Below, piece by piece: positions 17,329 to 25,970 of a DNA stretch of 34,431 nucleotides. The position numbers and the translations under genes are program-made. The notes under the pieces are model-generated. The model was not told where the DNA came from. It did no database searches and worked only from the letters and a program-made list of their open reading frames with translations. The stretch's first letter is position 1, and every line of letters begins with the position of its first letter. The stretch is from Desulfobacterales bacterium (GTDB lineage Bacteria; Desulfobacterota; Desulfobacteria; Desulfobacterales; Desulfolunaceae). The stretch is taken from positions 1-34,431 of the forward strand of contig JAKSCC010000291.1 in assembly GCA_022360815.1 (NCBI GenBank). Direction: 5' to 3'.

Positions 17329-18288
17329 ATGCTGCGGTATATCGAAAAATTCAATCGTCTCTTTGTCGTCTGGGCTCTTATCGGATCGGCCATTGCCATC
17401 AAGATGCCTCAAACTTTTGCCAGCTTCAAAGGGCTCATCGTCCCCCTTCTCATGATCATCATGTTCGGTATGGGGGCCACCCTCAAGGTCTCTGACTTTA
17501 TTGAACCTTTAAAAAAACCGTGGATCATCGGGCTGGGTGTCAGCGTCCAGTACCTCATCATGCCACTGGCCGCCTTTTTGATCTCCAAAGCCCTGGGGCT
17601 CTCCAACGAACTGATGGTGGGCATGGTTCTGGTGGGAAGTGTCTCTGGGGGCACCGCCTCCAATGTGGTGGCTTTTCTGGCGGGAGGGGATGTGGCTCTC
17701 TCCATTGTAATGACAGCCGCCTCGACCTTTCTGGCTGTCCTCCTCACCCCCTTTCTCACCCACCTCTACGTGGGCTCTACCGTGCCGGTGGACATGATGG
17801 CCATGCTTTTAAGTATCCTAAAAATCGTCATCGTCCCAGTGGCCGCTGGTATTGTACTCAACGCCCTCTTCAGCGAAAAGCTCACGCGAATTCGCCCTCT
17901 TTTTCCCTTTGTTTCGGTGGTGACCATCGTCTTTATCATCGGCATCATCATTGGTCTGAATCAACCCAAACTGGCCACTCTCGCCCTTCCTCTGGTTCTT
18001 GCCGTGGCCCTGCACAACGCCTGCGGGCTTGCCGCCGGGTACCTTCTTCCCAAACTCTGTGGCTGCGATAGACGCACCTGCCGCACCATCGCCATTGAGG
18101 CGGGCATGCAAAACTCCGGTCTGGCCGTGGCCCTCTCCATCAAGTACTTTACCGCCACCGCCGCCCTTCCCGGAGCGATCTTCAGCCTCTGGCACAACCT
18201 ATCGGGCTCCTTTCTGGCCACCGTCTGGACCAGTGCCGATGCCAAAAAAGAGAATCAAGAAAAACAAGAGCCCATTCCATCTTCATAA
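17329..18288 (+). CDS. BASS-family sodium symporter (bile acid:sodium symporter type)
   Basis: A 319-residue inner-membrane protein with about nine or ten helices. Family segments are visible: PLLMIIMFGMGATLK in the early helices, the SGGTASNVVAFLAGGDVALS crossover segment, and AIEAGMQNSGLAVALS near the second crossover. BASS members take up organic anions such as pantothenate, keto acids or bile acids with sodium. The substrate here cannot be read from sequence. The start has GGAGG four bases upstream. It is followed by a terminator and then a LysR gene on the same strand. Confidence 0.9.
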   Translation: MLRYIEKFNRLFVVWALIGSAIAIKMPQTFASFKGLIVPLLMIIMFGMGATLKVSDFIEPLKKPWIIGLGVSVQYLIMPLAAFLISKALGLSNELMVGMVLVGSVSGGTASNVVAFLAGGDVALSIVMTAASTFLAVLLTPFLTHLYVGSTVPVDMMAMLLSILKIVIVPVAAGIVLNALFSEKLTRIRPLFPFVSVVTIVFIIGIIIGLNQPKLATLALPLVLAVALHNACGLAAGYLLPKLCGCDRRTCRTIAIEAGMQNSGLAVALSIKYFTATAALPGAIFSLWHNLSGSFLATVWTSADAKKENQEKQEPIPSS

Positions 18289-18298
18289 CAAAAACGCC

Positions 18299-18339
18299 AA
18301 GGCACCGCCGAGTCTGGCTGACCGATGGTGCCTTTTTTT
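18299..18339 (+). terminator. Rho-independent terminator of the transporter gene
   Basis: AAGGCACC pairs with GGTGCCTT around a 20-base loop that can pair further, followed by a run of seven T residues. It starts ten bases after the stop codon. Confidence 0.85.
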
Positions 18340-18458
18340 ACCTCTTTCTGACCCCATTTGCCTTTTTCAAACCACTGTGGCAAAAGCCAAAGACAAGGGG
18401 CCGCTGAACTGTTACGCTTAAAAGAAAAACGTCATGAAAAGAGAAATGGGAAAAAAAG

Positions 18459-19364
18459 ATGCGCGAACTGCGTTTTTTTCAATTGGAAGCTTTTGTCACC
18501 ACCGCCGATAAGGGGTCGTTCTCCTCGGCGGCAAGGGCTCTGGGTAAAGCCCAGTCTGCTGTGAGCACAGCGGTGATGAATCTGGAGATTGACCTTGGCG
18601 TTACCCTTTTTGACAGAAAGGGTAAATTTCCCATCCTTACCGAGCAGGGCACCAGCCTGTTACGAGAGGCCCGAGAGATCCTCGCACTGGGGCGCAACAT
18701 GCAACTCAAAGCCGAGGGATTCTGCCAGCAAGAGGAAGCCTCCCTCACCATCGCCCTTGAAGAGTGCATGCCTTTTGAAATTGTCCAGAGCTGCCTCCAT
18801 CAGTTTGCCCAGCGCTTCCCCCAGGTGGATATCCATATCGTTACGGTCTCCATGCGTGAGGCTGAGGCTCTTGTGAATGATCAGCAGGCAGACCTTGGAT
18901 TTATCGTCACCTTTCCGCCGCCCGCCTTTCATAAAAACATGATGGAGATCTGCCATTTTACAGCCGTTCCCGTGGCCAGCACAGACCATCCCCTGGCCTC
19001 TTTGGAAGATCTCACCCACCAGGATCTCTATCCCTACCGCCAGGTGCTCTACCACAACAAGTGCGGAGAGAAAGAGAGCGACGAACAGATTGTTGGAGGC
19101 CAGGTCTGGTATGTGGACAGCTGCCTCGTGGCCAAACGTCTGACCCTTGCCGGGCTTGGGTGGAGTTATCTGCCCGACTTCATGGTTGAAAAACCCATAC
19201 GGGAAAAACGTCTTGCGCCCCTCTCCATTATCGGTGAAACCAACAGCGTGATTCCTGTGATCATGGCCTGGAATGCAGACGCACCCCTGGGCCCTGCCGC
19301 CAGGTACCTTGTGGACCTCTTTCTCCACCACCCGGCAACTTCTGGCCCAAAACCTCAGCCTTAA
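18459..19364 (+). CDS. LysR-family transcriptional regulator
   Basis: A 301-residue LysR protein. The N-terminal helix-turn-helix is typical: FFQLEAFVTTADKGSFSSAA, then LGKAQSAVSTAVMNLEIDLG and LFDRKGKFPILTEQG. A two-lobed periplasmic-binding-type effector domain follows from about residue 90. It stands alone on the plus strand, between the BASS transporter and the end of the convergent porin gene of the reductive dehalogenase locus, so either could be its target. A T-N11-A inverted repeat in the rdhA/rdhC control region fits a LysR site. Confidence 0.93.
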   Translation: MRELRFFQLEAFVTTADKGSFSSAARALGKAQSAVSTAVMNLEIDLGVTLFDRKGKFPILTEQGTSLLREAREILALGRNMQLKAEGFCQQEEASLTIALEECMPFEIVQSCLHQFAQRFPQVDIHIVTVSMREAEALVNDQQADLGFIVTFPPPAFHKNMMEICHFTAVPVASTDHPLASLEDLTHQDLYPYRQVLYHNKCGEKESDEQIVGGQVWYVDSCLVAKRLTLAGLGWSYLPDFMVEKPIREKRLAPLSIIGETNSVIPVIMAWNADAPLGPAARYLVDLFLHHPATSGPKPQP

Positions 19365-19404
19365 AAAAAACAGGTGTTCCACGTCCTGCAGCGTGAAACA
19401 CCTG
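19363..19404 (-). terminator. Terminator of the porin/rdh transcript
   Basis: A 13-position stem of CAGGTGTT and AACACCTG with CACG/CGTG extension (one mismatch) lies just past the porin stop. On the minus strand it is followed by eight T residues. Plus-strand transcripts of the LysR gene meet the same hairpin without a T-run. Confidence 0.8.
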
Positions 19405-19421
19405 CCTGATATTAAAGAGAT

Positions 19422-20738
19422 TTAGAAGGAGTAAGCCACCTGCATCTGTGCAAAGATGGCATCGTCAGAGGCACCATACTCTTTTTTGGCTGCGCCTCGG
19501 GCTATGGCGTAACCTGTCCCCAGATGGAGGGTGATGTTCTCTTTGATGGTGCCGTCCCAGAAGAGGTTGATCTCATCGGCCCAATTTTTAGAGCCCTGGC
19601 TCTCCTCCTTGCGATGGTTGATATAGGAGAGGGTCACCATGGAGGTCTCACTGGGAAAGAGGCCCATCTCCACCACAATGTTCTCCCGGTTTGAGTTGAT
19701 CATCTGGCACTCGCCCACCAGCTCTCCGGTAAAAAAGCGGTTCCAGCCACTGACACCCGAGTGCAGGCTGTCATAGGTTCCGGAAACCCCGTCTCCAGAG
19801 TAGCTCTGGTACATCAGGCGCAGATAAGGAGCCATGGGCATCTCGGTGTAGTAGGTTCCCGAAACCCAGTACGCCTTGGAGTCCCGCTCCATTTTTTTTC
19901 GATCCTTGTCCACAATATCGCCGCGCTGAAGGGCCAGCTCGCCTTCCAGAACAACAGGCCCGACGCCCACTTCACCGCCAAGGTTGTAGGTCAGCGTATC
20001 GTTTTCATACGTATCAATCTGGGTGCTTCCGCTTTTCCCCACCCTCGGCTCATCTTTCTGATAGATCCCCCCGTAGAGATAGGCCGACTCTGTCACATTG
20101 TAGTGAAGGTTCAAACCCATGGTCTTGACGTTGTCTTCCAAAGCGTCGCGGTAGTTGTCCGATCGGGCACAAAACCCGGTCCAATCGACCCCGCCCAAGG
20201 ATCCATCCAATCGCAGGGCCATGGAGAAGCTTTCCGGCCCTCCAAACCAGATACCGTTTGCCGCATCCCCTGAAATACCGATCAAAAACCCCTTTTCAAT
20301 AAAAATATCCTGACGGCCAAGTGTAATGTCCACAGGCAAGCCAGCCGCCTGGCTCAACTTCACCCAAGCCTGATCAAACCCCCTGTTTGAGGGGTGCTTG
20401 TCTTTGCCTGCATACTCTGCATAGACATTCTCCCCGTTTTTCATGATCCCAAAAAAATCTTCACCCAGGGTTGTCACAAAGTAGGGTCTCAGCTCACCGG
20501 ACAGTGTCCCGTATTCCGTCTGAGTCTCTCCGGTCAGAGAGATGCTGCCGTACACCTCGCCGTAGGTGGTGTCAGGGGTGTACCCATGCTGTCCCTCTTC
20601 ACCGCCAAATTTCGGATTTTTGGTGTAGCGGGTGAAAACACTCACATCCCCATGCACAGAGAAGGGCCCAGCCTTCTCTTCGGCAAACGCTCCCCCTGCA
20701 AACAACAGACAACAAAGACAAACCAACGCTTTTTTCAT
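19422..20738 (-). CDS. Outer-membrane beta-barrel porin
   Basis: 438 residues with a clear Sec signal peptide (MKKALVCLCCLLFAGGAFA, cut before EEKAG). A series of alternating amphipathic strands rich in Tyr, Gly and Trp follows, with a terminal aromatic VAYSF as expected for Bam recognition. Segments such as GFDQAWVKLSQAAGLPVDITLGRQDIF resemble alginate-export or general porin-like barrels with a substrate-selective channel. It lies 114 bases downstream of rdhB on the same strand and ends at a strong terminator, so it may be the last gene of the rdhAB transcript. It could pass organohalides or other small organics into the periplasm. That role is inferred from position only. Confidence 0.82.
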   Translation of the reverse strand: MKKALVCLCCLLFAGGAFAEEKAGPFSVHGDVSVFTRYTKNPKFGGEEGQHGYTPDTTYGEVYGSISLTGETQTEYGTLSGELRPYFVTTLGEDFFGIMKNGENVYAEYAGKDKHPSNRGFDQAWVKLSQAAGLPVDITLGRQDIFIEKGFLIGISGDAANGIWFGGPESFSMALRLDGSLGGVDWTGFCARSDNYRDALEDNVKTMGLNLHYNVTESAYLYGGIYQKDEPRVGKSGSTQIDTYENDTLTYNLGGEVGVGPVVLEGELALQRGDIVDKDRKKMERDSKAYWVSGTYYTEMPMAPYLRLMYQSYSGDGVSGTYDSLHSGVSGWNRFFTGELVGECQMINSNRENIVVEMGLFPSETSMVTLSYINHRKEESQGSKNWADEINLFWDGTIKENITLHLGTGYAIARGAAKKEYGASDDAIFAQMQVAYSF

Positions 20739-20852
20739 TGTATAACCTTATATAAAGAGATGGGTACACATGCCCCATCCTCATGAAATCGAAATAGGGT
20801 GGAATCGCAAAATGGTCTAAGACCAACGCGTTGCGAAGCCATCAGAAAAAGC

Positions 20853-21140
20853 CTATGCTTTTTTCTTCAACGTGGGCTTAAAGCCAAAGCGATATCCCAA
20901 AAAGGTGAGCACCAAAAGCCCCCCGCCAAAGATTAATATGGCCATACTGGCGGCCTGGGGTTCCTGCTCTTCAAAGCTTGTGGTCACAAAGCCCAGAATA
21001 CCCGAGGCCAAGAGAAACCACACCGTCAGCATGACCCAATGAAACCAGGCCAGCACAATGTCCTGGGCCTTGTAAAAAAACTGCAGCCGTGAAACCCCCA
21101 CCCCTGCCACAAGACCAAATATTAGATAGGCAAGACTCAT
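20853..21140 (-). CDS. rdhB: RdhB, reductive dehalogenase membrane anchor
   Basis: A 95-residue hydrophobic protein with three membrane helices (about 3-18, 29-52, 65-84). A short extracytoplasmic loop carries an acidic EEQEPQ segment, comparable to the E-x-E motif described in PceB-type anchors. It starts 23 bases after the rdhA stop with GAGGAG upstream of ATG 21140. The frame is open further back, but that extension overlaps rdhA. It is expected to tether RdhA to the outer face of the inner membrane. Sequence conservation in this family is low, so the call rests on size, topology, loop motif and position. Confidence 0.85.
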   Translation of the reverse strand: MSLAYLIFGLVAGVGVSRLQFFYKAQDIVLAWFHWVMLTVWFLLASGILGFVTTSFEEQEPQAASMAILIFGGGLLVLTFLGYRFGFKPTLKKKA

Positions 21141-21163
21141 GTTTGAACTCCTCTGCTTATGGA

Positions 21164-22585
21164 TTAAAACTTCTTGGGCCAGGTTTTGGGACGTCCTTCG
21201 GAGCGCCACCATTCAAAGGGGTCCGAATGTTTTTCAAGGGTCTGCCCGTAACCCAGCACATCGTCCATTTTCACAAAGGCGCGGTTAAATGCCGTGGTTT
21301 TGGAGGAGACCGCCTTGACGATATCGTGAATCCAGGTCCCCGGTTTGCTGTAGGGACAGACTGCAATGCAGTTGCTGCACCCGCCTCCGCTGGAAACCCA
21401 AAATTCAAGGCAAGACCAGGTGTTCACGTAGTATTTTTTCATGCCAGGGTTGTTGGATGGGCAGGCAACCTTATAACTGGGCTCATCGTCCATGCTGATC
21501 GATTTTGAGGGGCAAAGGGTTGCGCATTTTTTACAGGTCTTGCAGAACTCCGCCACTCCAAATTTAATGGGCTTATCGGCCTCAAGGGGCATGTCGGTCA
21601 CCACGGTGGTGATGCGGAAATCCTGTCCCAACTCCGGATTCACCAGAAGACCGTTTCTCCCCAGTTCACCCAGGCCGGCATCAATGGCCTGAGGCACAAT
21701 AAGAGACGCGCAGTCCACGGTGGGAATGGCGTTGTAGCCCAGCATGCGAATGAATTCGGCCATCTTCCCGGCCAGTTCCGCCATACGCGAGTACCCGTGC
21801 GAGGTGCCAAGCCCTCCGGTTGCCGATGGGGTGTACTTCAACAGCATACCGTCGGTGGGGGTAAGCATCACGATCACGCGGTTCATGCTGCGGGGAATGT
21901 AGCAGGCCTCGTTGGTCCGCATGGGGGTGTCGTGCTTATCGGAAAAGACGATGGGTGGGTTTCCGGCGTAGCTGCTGTGGGTGTAAAACCACTCCTCTTT
22001 CAGGGTGGCCACACCGGTCGGGCCCGCGCCAAAAAAATGGGCTGCCTTTTTAATGTACTGGTTGTTGGCTTTTGGGCTTCCCTCCCACTTTTTCAAGTCA
22101 GGGTGAAGGGGGCCCATAAAAGGGGTCCAAGTGGTCAGGCTTGCGGGGTTGGACGGATCATCGTAATAGGCCACGTTGTAGGACGTCCATGCGGCCTGGT
22201 CCAGCGCCCAGTCCAGATGGGTGTAACCCGATACGTTTTTGTTGGCCATCTTTACCTGGGTGTCCGCCATGGCTTCATACCACGTCGCCCCGCCAAACGA
22301 CTTTTTTTTCAGCGCCTCATGCTCAAAAGAGGCTTTACGATAATCGAATCGAGCCAGCTTGCCGCTGTCTTTAAAAGGCTTCAAGTCGTAGCTTGGGGTG
22401 TCGATGTGGCTGACGGCAAAATCGCAGACCGCCCCATCAGGCCTTTCTCCCGCCTCGGCTCGCCCCACACCGGTGACGGCAGTGGCTCCCACGCTTCCGG
22501 CGGCAAGCCCTGTCAGCTTTAAAAAATTTCGTCTGTTCAGGCTGAGGGGCTTCTCATCCTGTTCCTTCTTCCCTTTTTCAGACAT
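21164..22585 (-). CDS. rdhA: RdhA, Tat-exported cobamide-dependent reductive dehalogenase
   Basis: A 473-residue respiratory reductive dehalogenase precursor. The Tat signal has SLNRRNFLKLTGLAAG (twin Arg 18-19). The cobamide-binding core includes LGYNAIPTVD and GLGELGRNGLLVNPELG. Two 4Fe-4S clusters are marked by CKTCKKCATLCP near residue 347 and, near 391-412, a distant Cys followed by CSNCIAVCP, the split second motif of this family. The C-terminus has DPFEWWRSEGRP. It removes halide from an organohalide using electrons from the membrane pool, and the halogenated substrate cannot be predicted. ATG 22585 has AAGGAGG upstream. An in-frame extension to 22720 lacks Tat or ribosome-site support. 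rdhB follows, and rdhC is divergent. Confidence 0.95.
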   Translation of the reverse strand: MSEKGKKEQDEKPLSLNRRNFLKLTGLAAGSVGATAVTGVGRAEAGERPDGAVCDFAVSHIDTPSYDLKPFKDSGKLARFDYRKASFEHEALKKKSFGGATWYEAMADTQVKMANKNVSGYTHLDWALDQAAWTSYNVAYYDDPSNPASLTTWTPFMGPLHPDLKKWEGSPKANNQYIKKAAHFFGAGPTGVATLKEEWFYTHSSYAGNPPIVFSDKHDTPMRTNEACYIPRSMNRVIVMLTPTDGMLLKYTPSATGGLGTSHGYSRMAELAGKMAEFIRMLGYNAIPTVDCASLIVPQAIDAGLGELGRNGLLVNPELGQDFRITTVVTDMPLEADKPIKFGVAEFCKTCKKCATLCPSKSISMDDEPSYKVACPSNNPGMKKYYVNTWSCLEFWVSSGGGCSNCIAVCPYSKPGTWIHDIVKAVSSKTTAFNRAFVKMDDVLGYGQTLEKHSDPFEWWRSEGRPKTWPKKF

Positions 22586-22750
22586 ATATCCTCCTTCCCT
22601 TTTTATAGTAAAAGGGGCACTCATGATTTCCGATGAAGGTGCTGTACCGGCCCTTTCATCGTTGAAGCCCCCTTCATTATAGTGTCGCCTAAGGGAAGAA
22701 AAGTTGGATGCCATCATCAAATCAGATAGATCAAACCCATAAACTTAACC

Positions 22751-22773
22751 ATCTATCTCAATCAGAGATAGAT
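22751..22773. promoter_or_regulatory. Perfect inverted repeat, candidate regulator site for rdh genes
   Basis: ATCTATCTC and GAGATAGAT flank AATCA, giving perfect 9-bp arms. The core TCTCAATCAGAGA satisfies the T-N11-A pattern of LysR boxes. A second half-site-like ATCAGATAGATC lies at 22721-22732. The site is about 166 bases before rdhA and 237 before rdhC. Confidence 0.65.
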
Positions 22774-22825
22774 CCTCACTTTTTACCTTTAAGCCCCTAC
22801 GCTATAAGGCGAAATCAAAGCCCAT

Positions 22826-22839
22826 GATGCCATGGCATC
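22826..22839. promoter_or_regulatory. 14-bp perfect palindrome between rdhA and rdhC
   Basis: GATGCCATGGCATC reads identically on both strands and has no spacer. It lies 53 bases from the 9-bp inverted repeat, on the rdhC side. It may be a second operator for a different regulator; chance is possible. Confidence 0.35.
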
Positions 22840-23009
22840 GCACCCTTGAATCTTAAAGGCGCCATAAAAATCGACGCCTTGATGCGACGCTCACAAGATC
22901 ACAAGAAAAAACAAAATGGGGTGTGCCCCGAGTGTTTCAAGCCGTTGTGACGTAAACTGGCTTTTTATAAAAGCCACCAACCATAGCTATTCGTTTAAGG
23001 CACCTAAGT

Positions 23010-24182
23010 ATGGTAAAAAAGCCAACATCTTCTCTTTTGATTCTGCTTCTCATGGTCATCTGCACCCTTGCGGGCCGAATCTCATCGTCAGACCTTTCAG
23101 AAGAGGCCCTTCAAAAAACACTCACGAGAAGCGAGGCTCAGGTGACAAAGGTTGCCTCCGAGCCTTCGATCTACCGGGTGTCGTCATCCAATCCTTCAGA
23201 AAAAGATGAAGGGTACTGTGTCATCGATTCGGGAAGTGGTTACGGTGGGCCCATGTGGGTGGCCACCCTCACCGACACAGAGGGAAAGATCAAAAAAGTC
23301 TCCATCCTCTCTCACAAGGACACCCCAAGCTTTATCGACCTCATCACCGCCAAACACCTCACCGCCGAATTTGCAGGCGTTGCGGTGGAAGACCCCGACA
23401 CCCTTGAAGGCAATGTGGATGCCATCTCCGGAGCCACCTACTCGTCCAAAGGGGTGATCTCGGCCGTGGCCTCGGGAAGCCGCGCCCTGGCCCTGCACCT
23501 TGGCAAGCCGGTCCCTTCAAGGCCCGCCTCCCCTTTTCGTATAGAGGCCAAAGAGATCTGGATCGCCCTTCTGCTTCTCGTAACCGTTGCGGCATCCCAG
23601 TTTAAACTCACAAAGCTTCGCTGGCCCCTTCTTCTGGCCGGGTTTTTTATTTTGGGACTCTCCTACAACAGCCCCCTCTCCATCGCACAAATCGCCCGGG
23701 TTCTTCTCGGCTACTTTCCGCCCGTCAAAGAGAGTATCGGCTGGTACCTCATGGTGATGGGGCTGCCCCTGGCCATCTTCCTCTGTGGTAAAAACATTTA
23801 CTGCCTTTGGATCTGCCCCTTTGGGGCCATTCAGGAGCTTACTACCGTGATCAGCGGCAAACGCCTGAGCTGTCAAAAATGCGTAAAGAAAAAGGCCCAG
23901 AGAATAAAAACAGGGCTTCTCACACTGGCCCTTCTTCTGGCTGTGATCTACAAAAACCCGGCCCAGGCGAGCTTTGAACCCTTTGCCACCCTCTTTGCCC
24001 TGAACGGCTCCACCTACCAGTGGGTGCTTCTGCCCCTTGTTATCTTCAGCTCTTTTTTCTTCTCTCGAATTTGGTGCCGATATTTTTGCCCCGTCTCCCC
24101 AGTGCTCCATGCCATTGCCGCCTGGGGACGTCGGACAAAATCACTGTGCACCTTACACATCAGGAAAAACAATGAACGGTAA
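23010..24182 (+). CDS. rdhC: RdhC/NosR-type FMN-binding membrane protein
   Basis: 390 residues. After an N-terminal hydrophobic segment, a periplasmic FMN-binding domain (about 60-165) ends in DAISGATYSSKGV, where the Thr of SGAT is the usual covalent FMN site. Five or so membrane helices follow, with two CxxxCP motifs, CLWICPFGA near 269 and CRYFCPVSP near 363, as in NosR, RnfD-associated and RdhC proteins. The C-terminus lacks the double ferredoxin of NosR. RdhC proteins were first viewed as regulators and are now also proposed to pass electrons from quinols towards RdhA. Its divergent placement next to rdhAB supports the assignment. The ribosome site is weak. Confidence 0.88.
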   Translation: MVKKPTSSLLILLLMVICTLAGRISSSDLSEEALQKTLTRSEAQVTKVASEPSIYRVSSSNPSEKDEGYCVIDSGSGYGGPMWVATLTDTEGKIKKVSILSHKDTPSFIDLITAKHLTAEFAGVAVEDPDTLEGNVDAISGATYSSKGVISAVASGSRALALHLGKPVPSRPASPFRIEAKEIWIALLLLVTVAASQFKLTKLRWPLLLAGFFILGLSYNSPLSIAQIARVLLGYFPPVKESIGWYLMVMGLPLAIFLCGKNIYCLWICPFGAIQELTTVISGKRLSCQKCVKKKAQRIKTGLLTLALLLAVIYKNPAQASFEPFATLFALNGSTYQWVLLPLVIFSSFFFSRIWCRYFCPVSPVLHAIAAWGRRTKSLCTLHIRKNNER

Positions 24183-24264
24183 GCTCACCTCCACCGACAT
24201 CCTCTTCATGGTCATTGTCGCCAGTGTGCTCATCCTCATCCTTCTGGATTTGTCTCCCCTTTAA
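24172..24264 (+). CDS. 30-residue single-helix membrane microprotein overlapping rdhC
   Basis: ATG 24172 overlaps the last 11 bases of rdhC in another frame, with AGGA seven bases upstream. The product is MNGKLTSTDILF followed by one hydrophobic helix (about 10-26) and a short tail ending DLSPL. A four-to-twelve-base overlap is typical of translational coupling. Because rdhC is a multi-helix redox protein, a small accessory subunit is conceivable. No family is recognised, and the call rests on coupling and helix pattern. Confidence 0.45.
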   Translation: MNGKLTSTDILFMVIVASVLILILLDLSPL

Positions 24265-24341
24265 GGGGGATACCCCAAAAATCCAGGTTGTCCTTCGGTG
24301 CCCCATTACAATGGGGCCTGGAGACAAGACGGGGTGAACAC

Positions 24342-24369
24342 TTGACAAATCGCCCGACTTAAATAAAAC
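24342..24369 (+). promoter_or_regulatory. Sigma-70 promoter candidate for leuB
   Basis: TTGACA at 24342-24347 is the consensus -35, and TAAAAC at 24364-24369 is a fair -10 with a 16-base spacer. The leader to leuB would be about 130 bases. No T-box or leucine-rich leader peptide was recognised in it. Confidence 0.5.
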
Positions 24370-24490
24370 TAAAGACTGTGCAGTATTTGTTAATACTTCA
24401 CAAAAACAACGGTGAGGAGCCACATCCTACGCCGTCAGGAGATAACAGAACAAACGAAATTCATTACAAAAGCGCAGAAAGAGCTATTGA

Positions 24491-25588
<1,098 letters not shown>

Positions 25589-25970
25589 AGGAGCCCCTTG
25601 GAAACCAAAAGCTGAATGCGGCATCTGTCATATGACGTGAGGCGTTCGCATGGTGCCACGGCTATTTCGAACTCAGGCCAAGACTTACGTTCAAGGGGTG
25701 CCCTGAACCGGAATAACCATCAACGGCCCCTCATTTGAGGGGCCGTTGATGATTTAAACTGGTATCACCTGTCCCATTTTCCCAGCCCAACACCTCAAAA
25801 ACGAAACACTTTCCACCAAATCTCCTCGCCCCCCCTTACGACTCAAGAGCATCTATTTCCGGCTGCTCCGACCACCTTTTCCAGATACAGATAGCCATGA
25901 AATGTGATAGAGTTCACTTTTAATCCCTTGGATACAATCACTTCGTTTTTCCCTGGCCCATTTTGCGGCC
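25589..25970. other. Gap between leuB and the helicase gene
   Basis: No credible gene. A ribosome-site-like AAGGAG right after leuB leads only to a six-codon frame. The main landmark is the 16-bp hairpin listed separately. A TACAAT at 25933-25938 could be a -10 for the helicase gene but has no good -35. Confidence 0.5.
25718..25751. terminator. Long perfect hairpin downstream of leuB
   Basis: CATCAACGGCCCCTCA and TGAGGGGCCGTTGATG pair perfectly over 16 bp around a two-base centre. Only a short ATTT follows, so termination would rely on stem strength. It may act for both strands. Confidence 0.6.

Larger units (their letters stand above)
22586..23009. promoter_or_regulatory. Divergent rdhA/rdhC control region
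   Basis: A 424-base gap between the divergent rdhA and rdhC genes with no credible coding frame. It is AT-richer than its neighbours. Besides the two symmetric sites listed separately, there are AAGGCG/CGCCTT arms (22856-22880) and a GGCTTTT-TAT-AAAAGCC hairpin (22959-22975) just before rdhC. No convincing -35/-10 pair was found for either gene, so activator-dependent promoters are likely. Confidence 0.6.

Noticed and set aside
25614..25736. 40-codon frame downstream of leuB
   Set aside because: Its end falls inside the 16-bp hairpin, the composition is not gene-like, and the AAGGAG upstream points to another, six-codon frame.
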